Of a stretch of DNA of 64,000 nucleotides, positions 1 through 8,900 are shown piece by piece. How positions within the stretch are numbered: the first letter of the stretch is position 1; every line of letters starts with the position of its first letter. The position numbers and the translations under genes were made by a program. The notes beneath the pieces were generated by a model. The model made no database searches. It saw only the letters and a program-made list of their open reading frames with translations, and was not told where the DNA came from. This DNA is from Cryobacterium sp. Y50 (GTDB lineage: Bacteria; Actinomycetota; Actinomycetes; Actinomycetales; Microbacteriaceae): positions 1 through 64,000 of the forward strand of contig NZ_PJJM01000096.1 in NCBI RefSeq assembly GCF_002929805.1, given 5' to 3'.

Positions 1-57
1 TTCGCCATGCTGCGAGACGGCACCCTCTACGAAACTGAACACCAACTCGCTGCTTGA
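1..57 (+). CDS. C-terminal end of an unidentified protein (partial)
   Basis: The window opens inside a plus-strand reading frame that gives 18 residues ending FAMLRDGTLYETEHQLAA before a TGA. Too little is present to identify a family. The following gene starts 54 bases later on the same strand, so the two could be co-transcribed. Confidence 0.45.
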   Translation, partial: FAMLRDGTLYETEHQLAA

Positions 58-111
58 CAAAAACATAGGGGCACCCCCCCAGACCGGCTTGCCTGCACGA
101 TATGCTCAAAC

Positions 112-750
112 ATGGTTTCCCTGCCCACCCTCCTGACCTTCGCCCTCGCGTCGATCGCGCTCATCGTCATTCCTGGCCCGACCGTGCTGTTCGTGATCGG
201 GCGCTCGCTCGCGCTCGGACGCCTCGGCGGCTTTCTCAGCGTTCTCGGCAACGCTCTCGGACTGGTTCCGGTAATCATCGCGGTGTCGCTCGGACTCGGC
301 GCGATCGTGACCCAGTCCGTGCTGCTCTTCACGATCGTGAAGTTCGCCGGTGCCGCATACGTCATCTATCTCGGCGTGCAGGCTATTCGAAACCGACATA
401 AGGCGGCCAGGATGAGCGAAGCCCGCGTGGCGCGTAAAACCAAGTGGCGCCTCGTGCGCGAGGGGTTCGTGGTGGGGTTGAGCAATCCGAAGTCACTCGT
501 ATTCTTTATCGCGGTACTGCCGCAGTTCGTCAACTACCGGGCTGGCGATGTGCCGCTGCAGCTCGCAGTGCTTGGGCTGGCGTTCGTGGTGCTTGCTCTG
601 CTCGGTGACAGCACCTGGGCCCTCGCGGCCGGCACGGCGCGGGTCTGGTTCGCGAAATCACCGAAGCGCGTCGAGAACCTGTCCTCTGCCGGCGGCGTGA
701 TGATGATCGGCCTCGGCGGGGTGCTCGCCGCGACCGGCGCACGGTCCTAA
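112..750 (+). CDS. LysE/RhtB family amino-acid exporter
   Basis: A 212-residue integral membrane protein of the LysE/RhtB translocator family, which exports amino acids or related small metabolites across the cytoplasmic membrane. The N-terminus shows the family signature of a hydrophobic helix followed by IVIPGPTVLFVIGRSLALG (about residues 18-36), and the later GLSNPKSLVFFIAVLPQFV segment is the second conserved LysE motif. About five to six hydrophobic segments are visible and the length is usual. The stop overlaps that of the convergent hydrolase gene by two bases. The substrate cannot be read from sequence, and no adjacent LysR-type regulator is present to hint at it. Confidence 0.9.
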   Translation: MVSLPTLLTFALASIALIVIPGPTVLFVIGRSLALGRLGGFLSVLGNALGLVPVIIAVSLGLGAIVTQSVLLFTIVKFAGAAYVIYLGVQAIRNRHKAARMSEARVARKTKWRLVREGFVVGLSNPKSLVFFIAVLPQFVNYRAGDVPLQLAVLGLAFVVLALLGDSTWALAAGTARVWFAKSPKRVENLSSAGGVMMIGLGGVLAATGARS

Positions 751-1859
751 ACCGCGGCCACAGCACGCGGTGCGACCGCACGCACGAAGGCGCCGAGGCG
801 GCGGTAGACCTCCTGTGACTCTGGGTGCGAATCATCCTGCTGCCAGGTGTGCTTGGTGTTGACGCTGCGCCGACTATAAATGAGGGTGTCGACCCAGATC
901 TTGCGCGCGCGCAGCGCCTCGATGAAGTTGAGGTTAGCGCGGTAGAAATAGTCGCGCTCGGACGTCGTGACGAACACCGGTGGAAAGCCCCGGTCCAGCC
1001 ATTCGATTGGCGACATGAACCGTGCGGCGGTGCGCAGGTGCAGCCCTCGTCCTCGCTCGGGCAGCAGCATCCGCACGAAGTTGAGGCTCAACACGAAACC
1101 GCGGTCGAACAGCACCGAAAAGTCTGCAATGCTGCAATGCTGCACCAGACCGCGCAGATGGCGGGCGGCGATCCGGGGACGAATGCCGTAATGCGCGGCG
1201 AGTTCGGGCGCATAGGCGGCGGCCGTGATCAGCGCGGCGATGTGACCACCGGCAGAGTCGCCGCCGAGCACGATGCGCGTCGGATCGCCGCCGTAGGCCG
1301 CGACGTTGCGGGCGACCCAGTCGAGCACCGCGTTGCCGTCCTGCATCATATGGCCCAGCTGAAACCGGGTCGCCATGCGATAGTTGGCGTTGATGACGAT
1401 CATGCCCTCGGCGGCCTGGCTCGCACAGTACTTGGTCAGCGGATCCTTGTCGCCCGAGGTCCAGCCGCCGCCGTGAAAATACACGTAGACCGGCAGAGGC
1501 TGTGCAATGACGTCCGTGCGCTTGGGCACGATGACGTCGAGCCGGTGAATCTTCTGCCCGTCGCCGATGTAGTCAATATCGAGGTCATACTCCACGGAGT
1601 TGATCGGGTGCAGGTTGAACTTGTGCACCGGCGTCGCTCGACGCAGCATGAGGGCACGCCACGCCCAGACCGGCAGCCGACGGATGCCTGTCTCCCGATG
1701 CGCAGACCGGTCAACGGTCACCCCGTCGGCGTGCAGACGAATGCCGTGCAGCCAGGCCGGTGCCGAGCGGCCAGGGCGGGCACTGCCCACCGAAGTCGAG
1801 GTGTGTGCTGCGGGGGCAGTGGGACGAACAATGTCGAACACAGAACTTATATGACTCAC
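747..1859 (-). CDS. alpha/beta hydrolase, hormone-sensitive-lipase type esterase
   Basis: A 370-residue alpha/beta hydrolase. The oxyanion-hole motif FHGGGWTSGDK and the nucleophile elbow GGDSAGGH are both present, as in HSL/carboxylesterase-type enzymes that cleave carboxylic esters; a C-terminal His in the KHTW segment could complete the triad. The first 70 residues are weakly conserved in character, and a second start at MLRRATP (position 1649) is possible. I prefer the 1859 start because a plausible -10 (CATAAC on the minus strand, 1868-1873) lies about 8 bases upstream, consistent with a leaderless message. The upstream palindrome at 1896-1924 matches the operators of the sugar cluster at 5.4-22.8 kb. 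The substrate is unknown. Confidence 0.85.
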   Translation of the reverse strand: MSHISSVFDIVRPTAPAAHTSTSVGSARPGRSAPAWLHGIRLHADGVTVDRSAHRETGIRRLPVWAWRALMLRRATPVHKFNLHPINSVEYDLDIDYIGDGQKIHRLDVIVPKRTDVIAQPLPVYVYFHGGGWTSGDKDPLTKYCASQAAEGMIVINANYRMATRFQLGHMMQDGNAVLDWVARNVAAYGGDPTRIVLGGDSAGGHIAALITAAAYAPELAAHYGIRPRIAARHLRGLVQHCSIADFSVLFDRGFVLSLNFVRMLLPERGRGLHLRTAARFMSPIEWLDRGFPPVFVTTSERDYFYRANLNFIEALRARKIWVDTLIYSRRSVNTKHTWQQDDSHPESQEVYRRLGAFVRAVAPRAVAAV

Positions 1860-1867
1860 TAATTGAG

Positions 1868-1924
1868 GTTATGTCGACTCCCTCGAATCCCCGCTGGGAG
1901 TTTCCCCATTTGGGGGTAACTCCC
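1868..1924 (-). promoter_or_regulatory. promoter with cluster-type operator upstream of the hydrolase
   Basis: Positions 1896-1924 form a near-perfect 29-base inverted repeat (GGGAGTT at one end, AACTCCC at the other, CCCC-ATTT-GGGG inside). Read on the minus strand, GGGGAAACTCC is followed after 23 bases by CATAAC, a plausible -10. The same arrangement, with 24 bases, occurs before the importer operon at 11.7 kb. It is not followed by a T-tract, so a terminator for the gene at 1938 is less likely. Confidence 0.6.
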
Positions 1925-1937
1925 TGTTTCAGATCAC

Positions 1938-2462
1938 TCAGGCAGCGGATGCCCCGCCCGCGACCCCGGTCGCCTCCAGCACCGCACGCGCGAGTGTATG
2001 AAAGTGCAGGTTGAAACCGAGAACGGCTGGCGTTGACTGGGCATCGAGGTCGAGCAACGGCACGTCGACGGCGTGCACGATGAATTGGTAGCGATGGGTA
2101 CCCGTTCCCGGTGGCGGACCGGCACCGGAGAACGAGGTCAGTCGCTGTTCGTTGGGCAGCACGAGCGAGCCAGCCGGAAGGGCGTGAACTCCGGCAGAAA
2201 GCTCGGTCACGGTTACCGGAAGATTCGCGACGGCCCAGTGCCAAAATCCGGAGCCGGTCGGAGCATCGGGGTCGTACACGGTCAGGGCGAAACTCTCGGT
2301 CTCTGGCGGGAAACCGGTCCAAGACAGCTGGGGGGAAACATCCGCTCCCCCGGCGCCGGCGCCGTACTGAGCCGCCCGCAGCGGGCCGCCGTCGGTCATA
2401 TCGGTGCTGGTCAGAACGAACTGGGGCACCGCGCCGAAGCGGGCGAGCGGATCCTGGGTCAC
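1938..2462 (-). CDS. YbhB/YbcL family PEBP-like protein
   Basis: A 174-residue protein of the phosphatidylethanolamine-binding / Raf-kinase-inhibitor-like family (YbhB/YbcL). Visible family motifs are the [10 protein letters not shown] strand, the [20 protein letters not shown] core and [14 protein letters not shown]. The central DPDAP and HW residues line the anion-binding pocket in this fold. Bacterial members are small cytoplasmic proteins of unsettled function, so no specific role is proposed. It stands alone, divergent from the trhO gene 80 bases away, and its 3' end faces the hydrolase promoter. Confidence 0.9.
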   Translation of the reverse strand: MTQDPLARFGAVPQFVLTSTDMTDGGPLRAAQYGAGAGGADVSPQLSWTGFPPETESFALTVYDPDAPTGSGFWHWAVANLPVTVTELSAGVHALPAGSLVLPNEQRLTSFSGAGPPPGTGTHRYQFIVHAVDVPLLDLDAQSTPAVLGFNLHFHTLARAVLEATGVAGGASAA

Positions 2463-2542
2463 AGCTGGTCTCCTTGATACGGTGGCTCTGTTGCAGTACA
2501 GACAGTGCGGCTAGCCTACGCGCGCTCTTCTAAAATGGGCTT

Positions 2543-3448
2543 ATGGCCATTGCGAAGATTCTTCTCTATTACATCTTCACGCCCCTGGCCGATCCCGATG
2601 CGGTGCGGCTCTGGCAGCGCGACCTGTGCGCCGGGCTCGGCCTGCGCGGGCGCATCCTGGTCTCCAAAGACGGCCTGAACGGCACGGTCGGCGGCGATCT
2701 GCCCGCGATCAAGAAGTACATTCGCAAAACCCGCGACTACCCCGCATTCAAAAACATCGACTTCAAGTTCAGCGAGGGCACCGGCCTCGACCAGAACGGC
2801 CAGAGCCTCGACTTTCCCAGGCTCGTGGTCAAGGTGCGCGACGAAATCGTGAGCTTCGGCGCCCCCGGCGAGCTGCGCGTCGACGCCGGCGGGGTCGTCG
2901 GCGGCGGCACCAAGCTGCAGCCGGCCGAGCTCAACGCGCTCGTCGCCGAGCGCGGCGACGACGTCGTCTTCTTCGATGGTCGCAATCGCTTCGAGGCCGA
3001 GATCGGTCATTTTCGCGATGCGGTCGTGCCGGATGTGGCCAACACCCGCGAGTTCGTGGCCGAGCTCGACAGCGGCAAGTACGACCACCTCAAGGGCAAG
3101 CCAGTCGTGACCTACTGCACCGGCGGTATCCGTTGTGAGGTGTTGAGCGGCCTCATGAAATCGCGCGGATTCGGCGAGGTGTATCAGCTTGACGGCGGCA
3201 TCGTGCGCTACGGCGAGGCTTTCGGCAACGATGGGTTGTGGTCGGGTTCGCTCTATGTCTTCGATCAGCGGATGTCCATCGACTTCGCTCCGGAGGCTGC
3301 CGTACTGGGTAGTTGTCAGGTCTGCGCGGCACCGACCACAAACATGCTCAACTGTCGCGATGCCTCCTGCCGGGAGCAGCTGGTGGTCTGTACCCACTGC
3401 GTCACCTTGGCTGCGCCGACCTGCGCAGAGCACGCCCTCACCAAATAA
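2543..3448 (+). CDS. trhO: tRNA uridine(34) hydroxylase TrhO (rhodanese-like)
   Basis: A 301-residue protein of the YceA/TrhO family, which catalyses oxygen-dependent hydroxylation of U34 in certain tRNAs as part of cmo5U/mo5U wobble modification. The N-terminal acylphosphatase-like region (about residues 1-95, with [16 protein letters not shown]) is followed by a rhodanese domain whose catalytic loop CTGGIRCE begins at about residue 192. A Cys-rich C-terminal region ([24 protein letters not shown]) is typical of the longer family members and may bind metal. Length and domain order are normal. Single gene. Confidence 0.92.
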   Translation: MAIAKILLYYIFTPLADPDAVRLWQRDLCAGLGLRGRILVSKDGLNGTVGGDLPAIKKYIRKTRDYPAFKNIDFKFSEGTGLDQNGQSLDFPRLVVKVRDEIVSFGAPGELRVDAGGVVGGGTKLQPAELNALVAERGDDVVFFDGRNRFEAEIGHFRDAVVPDVANTREFVAELDSGKYDHLKGKPVVTYCTGGIRCEVLSGLMKSRGFGEVYQLDGGIVRYGEAFGNDGLWSGSLYVFDQRMSIDFAPEAAVLGSCQVCAAPTTNMLNCRDASCREQLVVCTHCVTLAAPTCAEHALTK

Positions 3449-3529
3449 ACCCCGGTCGGCAGCCTAAAACGACCAAGCGGGCAATAGGCTGGGAGCACTA
3501 TATCTTGAAGCAGCACAGAGGGGAGTCGG

Positions 3530-4432
3530 ATGCCTACCGGCGCGCTCATCGAGTTCACGAACATCAGCAAACGCTTTGGCGGTGTCACCGCGGTCAACGA
3601 TCTGTCCTTCACGGTCAAACCCGGCCGGGTCACCGGTTTTCTCGGGCCGAACGGCGCGGGGAAGACCACTTCCCTGCGTATTCTGCTCGGGCTGGTCGCC
3701 GCGAGTAGCGGAACGGCCACCTTCGGCGGCGTGCGCTATCGCGACTTGCCGCATCCGCTTCAAACGGTCGGCGCAGCCCTCGAAGCGGCGACTTTTCACC
3801 CGGGCCGCAGCGCCCGCGACCACCTCGGCGTCTACGCGATCGCCGCCGGACTGCCGCGTACCCGGGTGCTGGAGGTGCTCACCCAGGTGGGCCTTGCCGC
3901 CCATGCCGCGCAGCGCGTCGGCGGCTACTCGCTCGGCATGCGCCAGCGCCTCGGCCTGGCCTATGCCCTGCTCGGCGACCCGGGTGTGCTTGTGCTGGAC
4001 GAGCCGATCAACGGGCTGGACCCCGAGGGCATCCGCTGGATACGAGGGTTTCTCCGCGACATGGCCGCCGAAGGACGCACCGTTTTGGTTAGTTCGCACT
4101 TGCTTTCCGAGGTGCAGCAGAGCGTCGACGACGTCGTGATCATCGCCCGCGGCGAGCTGATTCACCTCGGCCCGCTCTCCAGCCTCGACACGGATGCCGC
4201 CGCCCAGACGATCGTGGATTCACCCAACCGCGACGCCCTAGCCGCCGCCCTGACGACGGCCGGCATCTCCTTCTCGATCGGCCGTACCGGTCTGCTCGCC
4301 GCAACGAGCGACCCGGCGCTTCTCGGCCACCTCGCCTTCGAAGCCGGGGTCGAACTCAGCGTGCTGCATCGGCAGAAAGCCGGCCTGGAAGACTCGTTTC
4401 TCACCCTCGTCGGTGGAGGCCACTCACTATGA
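3530..4432 (+). CDS. ABC transporter ATP-binding protein
   Basis: A 300-residue ABC ATPase of the exporter type (CcmA/DrrA-like). Walker A is GPNGAGKTTSLR, the signature is YSLGMRQRLGLA and Walker B is VLVLDEP, followed by the H-loop in VSSHLLSEV. The C-terminal 80 residues form the extension common to this subfamily. Its stop overlaps the start of the permease gene by four bases (ATGA), so the two are translationally coupled and form a two-gene exporter. The substrate is not evident; drug, lipid or bacteriocin-resistance exporters all look like this. Confidence 0.92.
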   Translation: MPTGALIEFTNISKRFGGVTAVNDLSFTVKPGRVTGFLGPNGAGKTTSLRILLGLVAASSGTATFGGVRYRDLPHPLQTVGAALEAATFHPGRSARDHLGVYAIAAGLPRTRVLEVLTQVGLAAHAAQRVGGYSLGMRQRLGLAYALLGDPGVLVLDEPINGLDPEGIRWIRGFLRDMAAEGRTVLVSSHLLSEVQQSVDDVVIIARGELIHLGPLSSLDTDAAAQTIVDSPNRDALAAALTTAGISFSIGRTGLLAATSDPALLGHLAFEAGVELSVLHRQKAGLEDSFLTLVGGGHSL

Positions 4433-5265
4433 TTTCGTTCCTGCGTTCCATTGCCGCCGAGTTCGCCAAGATTTTCACCACCCGCCTGTGGTGGATTCTC
4501 GCCCTCGTGCTGTTTGGATACATCGGCCTGCTGGCCGGCGGCCTCGCGGTGTTGTTTTCCGGGCTTCAGACCGGTGTGATCAGCCCCGATACGGTGAATA
4601 CCGGCGGCGGCGAGCTGAGCGGTTTCGGGAGCCTCCCACCCATCATCTATAGCTTCGCCTCCTCGATCGGTTATGTCTTTCCGGTGCTGATCGGTGCCCT
4701 CGCGACCACCGGCGAGTTTCGCCACCAGACGCTGACCCCGACGTTTCTAGCGACACCGCGCCGCGGGGTCGTGCTCGGCGCCAAGACGGTCACACTCCTC
4801 CTGGTCGGCGCGGCATTCGGACTCATCGCGCTGGCGGCATCCGTTGGCATCGGCGGCGGCATCATGAGCGCTTTCGGTGTGGATGCGCTGCTCCTCGATC
4901 CGGAAACCTGGTTGCTGGTTGCTCGTTCGGTGCTCGCCATGGCCCTGTGGGCGGCGATCGGCGTCGGCCTCGGCGTGCTCGTGCCGAGCCAGGTCGCCTC
5001 GATCGTGATCGTGCTCGCCTTCACCCAGTTCGTCGAACCGTTGCTGCGGCTCGCGGCCTCTTTTCTAGAGGTCACCGCGAAGATCGGCAACTTTCTGCCC
5101 GGTGCCGCCTCCGATGCCCTCGTCGGCGCGAGCATCTTCAACCTCATGACCCCGGCCGGCGCCGCGCCCCTGGACTGGTGGCAGGGCGGCCTCGTGCTGC
5201 TCGGCTACGCGATCGTGGCCACAGTCATCGGGTACGCGGTGAGCTGGAGGAAGGACGTGACCTAG
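4429..5265 (+). CDS. ABC transporter permease (ABC-2 type)
   Basis: A 278-residue membrane protein with about six hydrophobic segments: near the N-terminus (WWILALVLFGYIGLLAGGLA), in the middle (FPVLIGALATTGEF and LLVGAAFGLIALAASVGI) and at the C-terminus. The TGEFRHQTLTPTFLATPRR loop, linking a helix to a basic cytoplasmic segment, is typical of ABC-2 permeases that partner DrrA-like ATPases. It is coupled to the upstream ATPase gene. No regulator is adjacent. Confidence 0.88.
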   Translation: MISFLRSIAAEFAKIFTTRLWWILALVLFGYIGLLAGGLAVLFSGLQTGVISPDTVNTGGGELSGFGSLPPIIYSFASSIGYVFPVLIGALATTGEFRHQTLTPTFLATPRRGVVLGAKTVTLLLVGAAFGLIALAASVGIGGGIMSAFGVDALLLDPETWLLVARSVLAMALWAAIGVGLGVLVPSQVASIVIVLAFTQFVEPLLRLAASFLEVTAKIGNFLPGAASDALVGASIFNLMTPAGAAPLDWWQGGLVLLGYAIVATVIGYAVSWRKDVT

Positions 5266-5339
5266 GAGCGTGAGTCAGTAGTAGCAAAGCTTAAAACGCT
5301 GGAGGATTTCCCGGGCCTGGGGTTGGGGCTGGTGCCGGT

Positions 5340-5495
5340 GTGAATAAGAGGTTTCGAACGTTCGAGCCGGCGCCTGTGATGTTGGTACCGCCATCATTGG
5401 CAGAGTGGCTGCCACAAAACCACCTCTCTCGGGTCATCGACGTCGGCGTTAACCTCTGGATCAGCAAGATCCTGTCTCTTCGTACTGATCGATGA
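5340..5495 (+). pseudogene. IS1182-type transposase, N-terminal remnant
   Basis: From GTG 5340 the plus strand encodes about 50 residues starting VNKRFRTFEPAP and continuing with VMLVPPSLAEWLPQNHLSRV, then a TGA at 5493-5495. The LLPPSLxxWLPExHLAR pattern near the N-terminus is characteristic of IS1182-family transposases, which are normally 400-500 residues. The rest of the gene and both terminal repeats are gone. The remnant abuts and slightly overlaps, antisense, the 3' end of the RpiB-like gene at 5461. It marks the left edge of the catabolic cluster and suggests a past rearrangement there. Confidence 0.65.
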
Positions 5496-5934
5496 GTTGC
5501 ACTTTCTTCTGTGATGCCGAATTCTCATCAAATCGATAGGTGAGCCATTCTCGAACGAGGCGTCGAGCAAGTTCGATACCAATCACCCGCTGTCCCATGG
5601 TCAGCACCTGTGCGTTGTTACTCAGTACAAGGCGCTCGACCGAAAAACTGTCGTGGGCAGACGCTGCACGAATGCCAACGACCTTGTTCGCTGCAATTGC
5701 TACGCCGATTCCAGTTCCACAGAACAGCAGAGCGCGGTCAGCTTCACCACGTGCAACAATCTCTGCTGCCGCAACTGCAACCGTGGGGTACCCGGTGTGG
5801 CCATCATCATCGACGCCGACGTCAATCAGCGAACTCACTAGATTATTGGCCGAAAGGTCCATTTTGAGGACCTCTTTGTACTGATGTCCGGCGTCATCGC
5901 TGCCGATCACGATTCGTAATGGTTTTAGCGTCAT
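5461..5934 (-). CDS. RpiB/LacAB-type isomerase, probable D-erythrulose 4-phosphate isomerase
   Basis: A 157-residue RpiB/LacA-family sugar-phosphate isomerase. The start at 5934 gives the conserved [16 protein letters not shown]-terminus and follows an AAGAGA-like ribosome site. The loop [16 protein letters not shown] carries the catalytic Cys, and [22 protein letters not shown] is the phosphate-binding helix region. In erythritol and threitol degraders (EryI of Brucella, DerI of Mycobacterium) close relatives convert D-erythrulose 4-phosphate to D-erythrose 4-phosphate. The pairing with a TIM-like isomerase and a DhaK-type kinase supports that role, although a ribose- or other ketose-phosphate activity is possible. 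It is the last gene of the importer operon. Its final residues (YEETGSC) run into IS-derived sequence, so the tail may have been altered. Confidence 0.82.
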   Translation of the reverse strand: MTLKPLRIVIGSDDAGHQYKEVLKMDLSANNLVSSLIDVGVDDDGHTGYPTVAVAAAEIVARGEADRALLFCGTGIGVAIAANKVVGIRAASAHDSFSVERLVLSNNAQVLTMGQRVIGIELARRLVREWLTYRFDENSASQKKVQLIDQYEETGSC

Positions 5935-5974
5935 CCCTGGATCTCTTTTCTCTGCACAGTACCGATACGAGCGG

Positions 5975-6781
5975 TTAGGACACCTGGTTGGCAAGCGTTT
6001 GACTGAACTCCCATGCCTCGTCAAGGATCAACGCGAAGGCGTCGGGGTCATGGCCAAATCGGCCCAAGAAGAGTCCATCTACCCCGTCGCCGAGGCGGGT
6101 TAGGAGGCCGGGACCCGCGCTTCCCCCGTAAATCACCCGACTTCCCACCAGGCTCGCATCCGCGGTGAGGTAGCCACGAATGCGGCCAACGACGTCACGT
6201 ATATATTCGGGATGAGCGGATTCGGCCGCACCGATAGCCCATTTGGGCTCGTACGCGATAACGACCGGCCCGACTGCACCTGCCTCACGACTCTTTTCAA
6301 GTGAAGCGTCGAGCTGTCGGATGCACTCGAGGGACGCCGCGTCGGCGTTCACCAAGGAATCTTCACCGATGCAAAGAACGGGGATGAGTCCGTTGCGAAA
6401 TGTGGCATACGTCTTAGCCGACACGATCGCATCCGTCTCGCCCAGGACACGGCGTCGCTCGGCGTGCCCAAGTTCTATGTAGGTACATCCAATTTCACGC
6501 AACTGCGGGGCCCCCACCTCTCCGGTGTATGCGCCCGAGTCCTCCCAGAACACGTCTTGGGCACCCCATTTGATATCGGAACCGACCAGGATATCCCGAC
6601 TCGGAACGATCGCCGGGTGGCTGGGTAAGAGAAAAACCTCTGCCAGACCAGAGCGAACCGCTGGGTGGTTTTGGCAGGCGTCGCGCACGCCGCGCACCCA
6701 GTCCAAAGTCGACTGATGGCCCATATACATTTTGAGGCTGGAGCCCAGAATGAACGGGGCTTGAGGAATTTTGGCGCTCAT
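5975..6781 (-). CDS. TIM-like isomerase, probable tetrulose-phosphate isomerase/racemase (EryH/LerI type)
   Basis: A 268-residue TIM-barrel protein of the triose-phosphate isomerase family. It keeps the catalytic Lys (GSSLKMYMG near residue 17), the catalytic His ([10 protein letters not shown]) and the catalytic Glu (AYEPKWAIG). Housekeeping TIMs normally read GNWKMN, GHSERR and AYEPVWAIG at these places. The changed residues are the pattern I associate with the second TIMs of erythritol/threitol loci (EryH, LerI), which interconvert L- and D-erythrulose phosphates. GGSAGPG and [13 protein letters not shown] complete the phosphate-binding end. Its start overlaps the upstream permease stop by four bases. 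A plain TIM function is the alternative. Confidence 0.82.
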   Translation of the reverse strand: MSAKIPQAPFILGSSLKMYMGHQSTLDWVRGVRDACQNHPAVRSGLAEVFLLPSHPAIVPSRDILVGSDIKWGAQDVFWEDSGAYTGEVGAPQLREIGCTYIELGHAERRRVLGETDAIVSAKTYATFRNGLIPVLCIGEDSLVNADAASLECIRQLDASLEKSREAGAVGPVVIAYEPKWAIGAAESAHPEYIRDVVGRIRGYLTADASLVGSRVIYGGSAGPGLLTRLGDGVDGLFLGRFGHDPDAFALILDEAWEFSQTLANQVS

Positions 6782-7860
6782 CGATCCGATACCAATATTG
6801 TCGAAGGTCGGGACTCTTCCTCGTCAATGGATGCCGGTGGCGATGGTTTCTCGGGAGGCTGCCGCAGCCGCCAGTGACGCACGTAGTGATTGAGCACCAT
6901 CACGAGCAAGAGAATGGCACCCCAGACAAAGTTCTTGGCGTAGGGGGAGAACATGAGCGCGTTGAACGCTGTCGACAACAGCTGCAGCAGAACGAGTCCG
7001 ACCGCGAGGCTGATAATGCGTCCTTTGCCACCGAACGGGTTGAATCCTGCCAACACGACGACGAGGATGGCTTGAAGCAGATAGGAATCGCCCACGCCGA
7101 CGCGCATCGAGTTCGCACGTGAGGTCATAATGATTCCTGCGATTCCCACGAGAATCCCGATAAGCGCGTAACTCATCAGAATAACTCGTTCACTTCTTAC
7201 CCCTGAGAACCGCAGCGCAACCTCATTCTCGCCGAAGAGGTAGATGCGGCGGCCCAACCGGGTCCGGCCCAAGACAAACGCGACGATGAGGAACGCGGCG
7301 ACCATCATGATGAAGATAATCGGAATGTTGCCGACTGCCGAGGTACTGAGTTGAGCGAAGGAGGGCACCAGGACAGGAACGCTCTGGCCGGTCGTGATGG
7401 CCATTCCAATCCCCGCGAAGAGAATCATCGTGCTGAGCGTTGCAAGGATCGGCGGCACAGAGATCTTCGCGATGAGGAAGCCGTTAAGAAGGCCGCATAG
7501 CAGTCCTGTAACGAGAGCGGCAACGATCCCGAGAGCAAATAAAATTCCTGAGTTTTCATCTGTCACGGGGATTATCTGGCCAGACATAACGAGAGCTGCC
7601 ATTATGCCGGCAAGGCTCGCAGCGGCGGCCACAGACAGGTCGATTCCCCCGGTAAGCATAGCGATCGCCATGGCGAGCGCTAAGAAGCCAAACTCGCTGA
7701 CTTGCACCGACATCGATTGCAGACCCGTGGGTGAGAAGAGCCGTTGGCCGAGCGTGATGTAGAGCACGAGGATGACGCAGGCTGTCATAAAGACGAGCAC
7801 GGCGAGTTCCTTGTCGCGGAGGACCAGGTTTCGTAGTGAGCGCATCGGGTTCCTATCCAA
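6778..7860 (-). CDS. sugar ABC transporter permease (RbsC type)
   Basis: A 360-residue inner-membrane permease of the BPD_transp_2/RbsC family with about nine to ten hydrophobic segments. The MLTGGIDLSVAAAASLAGIMAAL helix region and the cytoplasmic loop ENEVALRFSGVRSERV match the family's conserved ATPase-contacting loop. It forms a heteromeric importer with the neighbouring permease (7863-8894), the double ATPase and the lipoprotein. The C-terminal 30 residues are a charged tail. Start choice between 7860 and the Met codon at 7845 is uncertain. The substrate is inferred from the downstream isomerases to be a small ketose or polyol. Confidence 0.9.
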   Translation of the reverse strand: MDRNPMRSLRNLVLRDKELAVLVFMTACVILVLYITLGQRLFSPTGLQSMSVQVSEFGFLALAMAIAMLTGGIDLSVAAAASLAGIMAALVMSGQIIPVTDENSGILFALGIVAALVTGLLCGLLNGFLIAKISVPPILATLSTMILFAGIGMAITTGQSVPVLVPSFAQLSTSAVGNIPIIFIMMVAAFLIVAFVLGRTRLGRRIYLFGENEVALRFSGVRSERVILMSYALIGILVGIAGIIMTSRANSMRVGVGDSYLLQAILVVVLAGFNPFGGKGRIISLAVGLVLLQLLSTAFNALMFSPYAKNFVWGAILLLVMVLNHYVRHWRLRQPPEKPSPPASIDEEESRPSTILVSDR

Positions 7861-7862
7861 TA

Positions 7863-8894
7863 CTAATTCGACGAGAAGACAAGGGACCGCTTGTTCAGCT
7901 GTCGCTGGCGGTAGTACATGACGCCGAGGCTAACCATGAGCACGCTTCCAAAGAAGAGGTTGTTCCACGACGCGCCCAATCCGAGGAAGACCAGGGTGGA
8001 CTGGAAGAGCTGCACGATGATGATGCCAAGAACGGCGCCCAAGATCGTGCCCTCCCCGCCAGTGAGTTTCGCACCACCGATCACGACTGCAGCGATGATC
8101 ATCAATTCGGTTCCGATGAGTGAAACAGGATTGATGTAGGAGAGACCACTGAAATAGATGATGCCCATCAGCCCCGACAGAAACCCGGAGTAGCAATAGA
8201 CGAAGAGTTTGGTTCGGAGGAGGCTGATACCGATACGCGATGCCGACTCTTGATTGCTTCCAATGGCGAATACCGTACGACCCAACATGGTTCGGTAGAG
8301 CAAAAACCAGGTAAGCACGATGCAAGCGAGCACGATCAGAAAAAAGACCGAAAGTGAGTATTGCGAGCGTTCCGCACTGATCGTCAGGAGGCTCGTCGAG
8401 CCGAAGTCGAGCATCGACTGCGGAACATCGATCGCCGTATAGGTCTTCGTGCCGAGGACTATTGCCATGAGCCCATGAAAAGCGCTGGCCGTGCCGAGGG
8501 TAACAATCAGCGTTGGCAGCCGGAAGAAATGGATGAGAAGCGCGTTGATCGAGCCGAGCGCCGCCCCGATGACTACGGCAACGAGGATGACGAACAATAG
8601 GTTGTCGAATCCAAGTACTTTCATGAGCCGTACTGAGGTGTATCCCGACACGATTGCAATCGCTGTGAACGACACATCGATGCCACCAGAGATGAGAACC
8701 ACTAGCACCCCTAGAGCGAGGATCATGATTCCCGACCCGTTTCTGATCATGTCAAAAAGTGTCTCGAGGCTGAAAAACTGTGGGTTTTTCACGGCCACGA
8801 TCACGATGTAGACCAAGATGATCGCGAGGAGATACTTCTCCATGGAAGTCATCGGCCGATCGAATGCGCGCCGGAAGAGGGATCGTCGTTGCAT
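7863..8894 (-). CDS. sugar ABC transporter permease (RbsC type)
   Basis: A 343-residue permease, the second RbsC-like subunit of the importer. LISGGIDVSFTAIAIVSGYTSV and the loop IGSNQESASRIGISLLRTKL are the conserved family features, and about nine to ten hydrophobic segments are visible. GGAKLTGGEGTILGAVLG near the C-terminus is also typical. Two different RbsC-type permeases in tandem imply a heterodimeric membrane channel. Only two bases separate it from the downstream permease and six from the ATPase, a tight operon. Confidence 0.9.
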   Translation of the reverse strand: MQRRSLFRRAFDRPMTSMEKYLLAIILVYIVIVAVKNPQFFSLETLFDMIRNGSGIMILALGVLVVLISGGIDVSFTAIAIVSGYTSVRLMKVLGFDNLLFVILVAVVIGAALGSINALLIHFFRLPTLIVTLGTASAFHGLMAIVLGTKTYTAIDVPQSMLDFGSTSLLTISAERSQYSLSVFFLIVLACIVLTWFLLYRTMLGRTVFAIGSNQESASRIGISLLRTKLFVYCYSGFLSGLMGIIYFSGLSYINPVSLIGTELMIIAAVVIGGAKLTGGEGTILGAVLGIIIVQLFQSTLVFLGLGASWNNLFFGSVLMVSLGVMYYRQRQLNKRSLVFSSN

Positions 8895-8900
8895 GGGCTG

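Noticed and set aside
1896-1924. Palindrome as a terminator for the YbhB gene
   Set aside because: No T-tract follows on the minus strand, and its arms match the cluster operators with the right distance to a -10.
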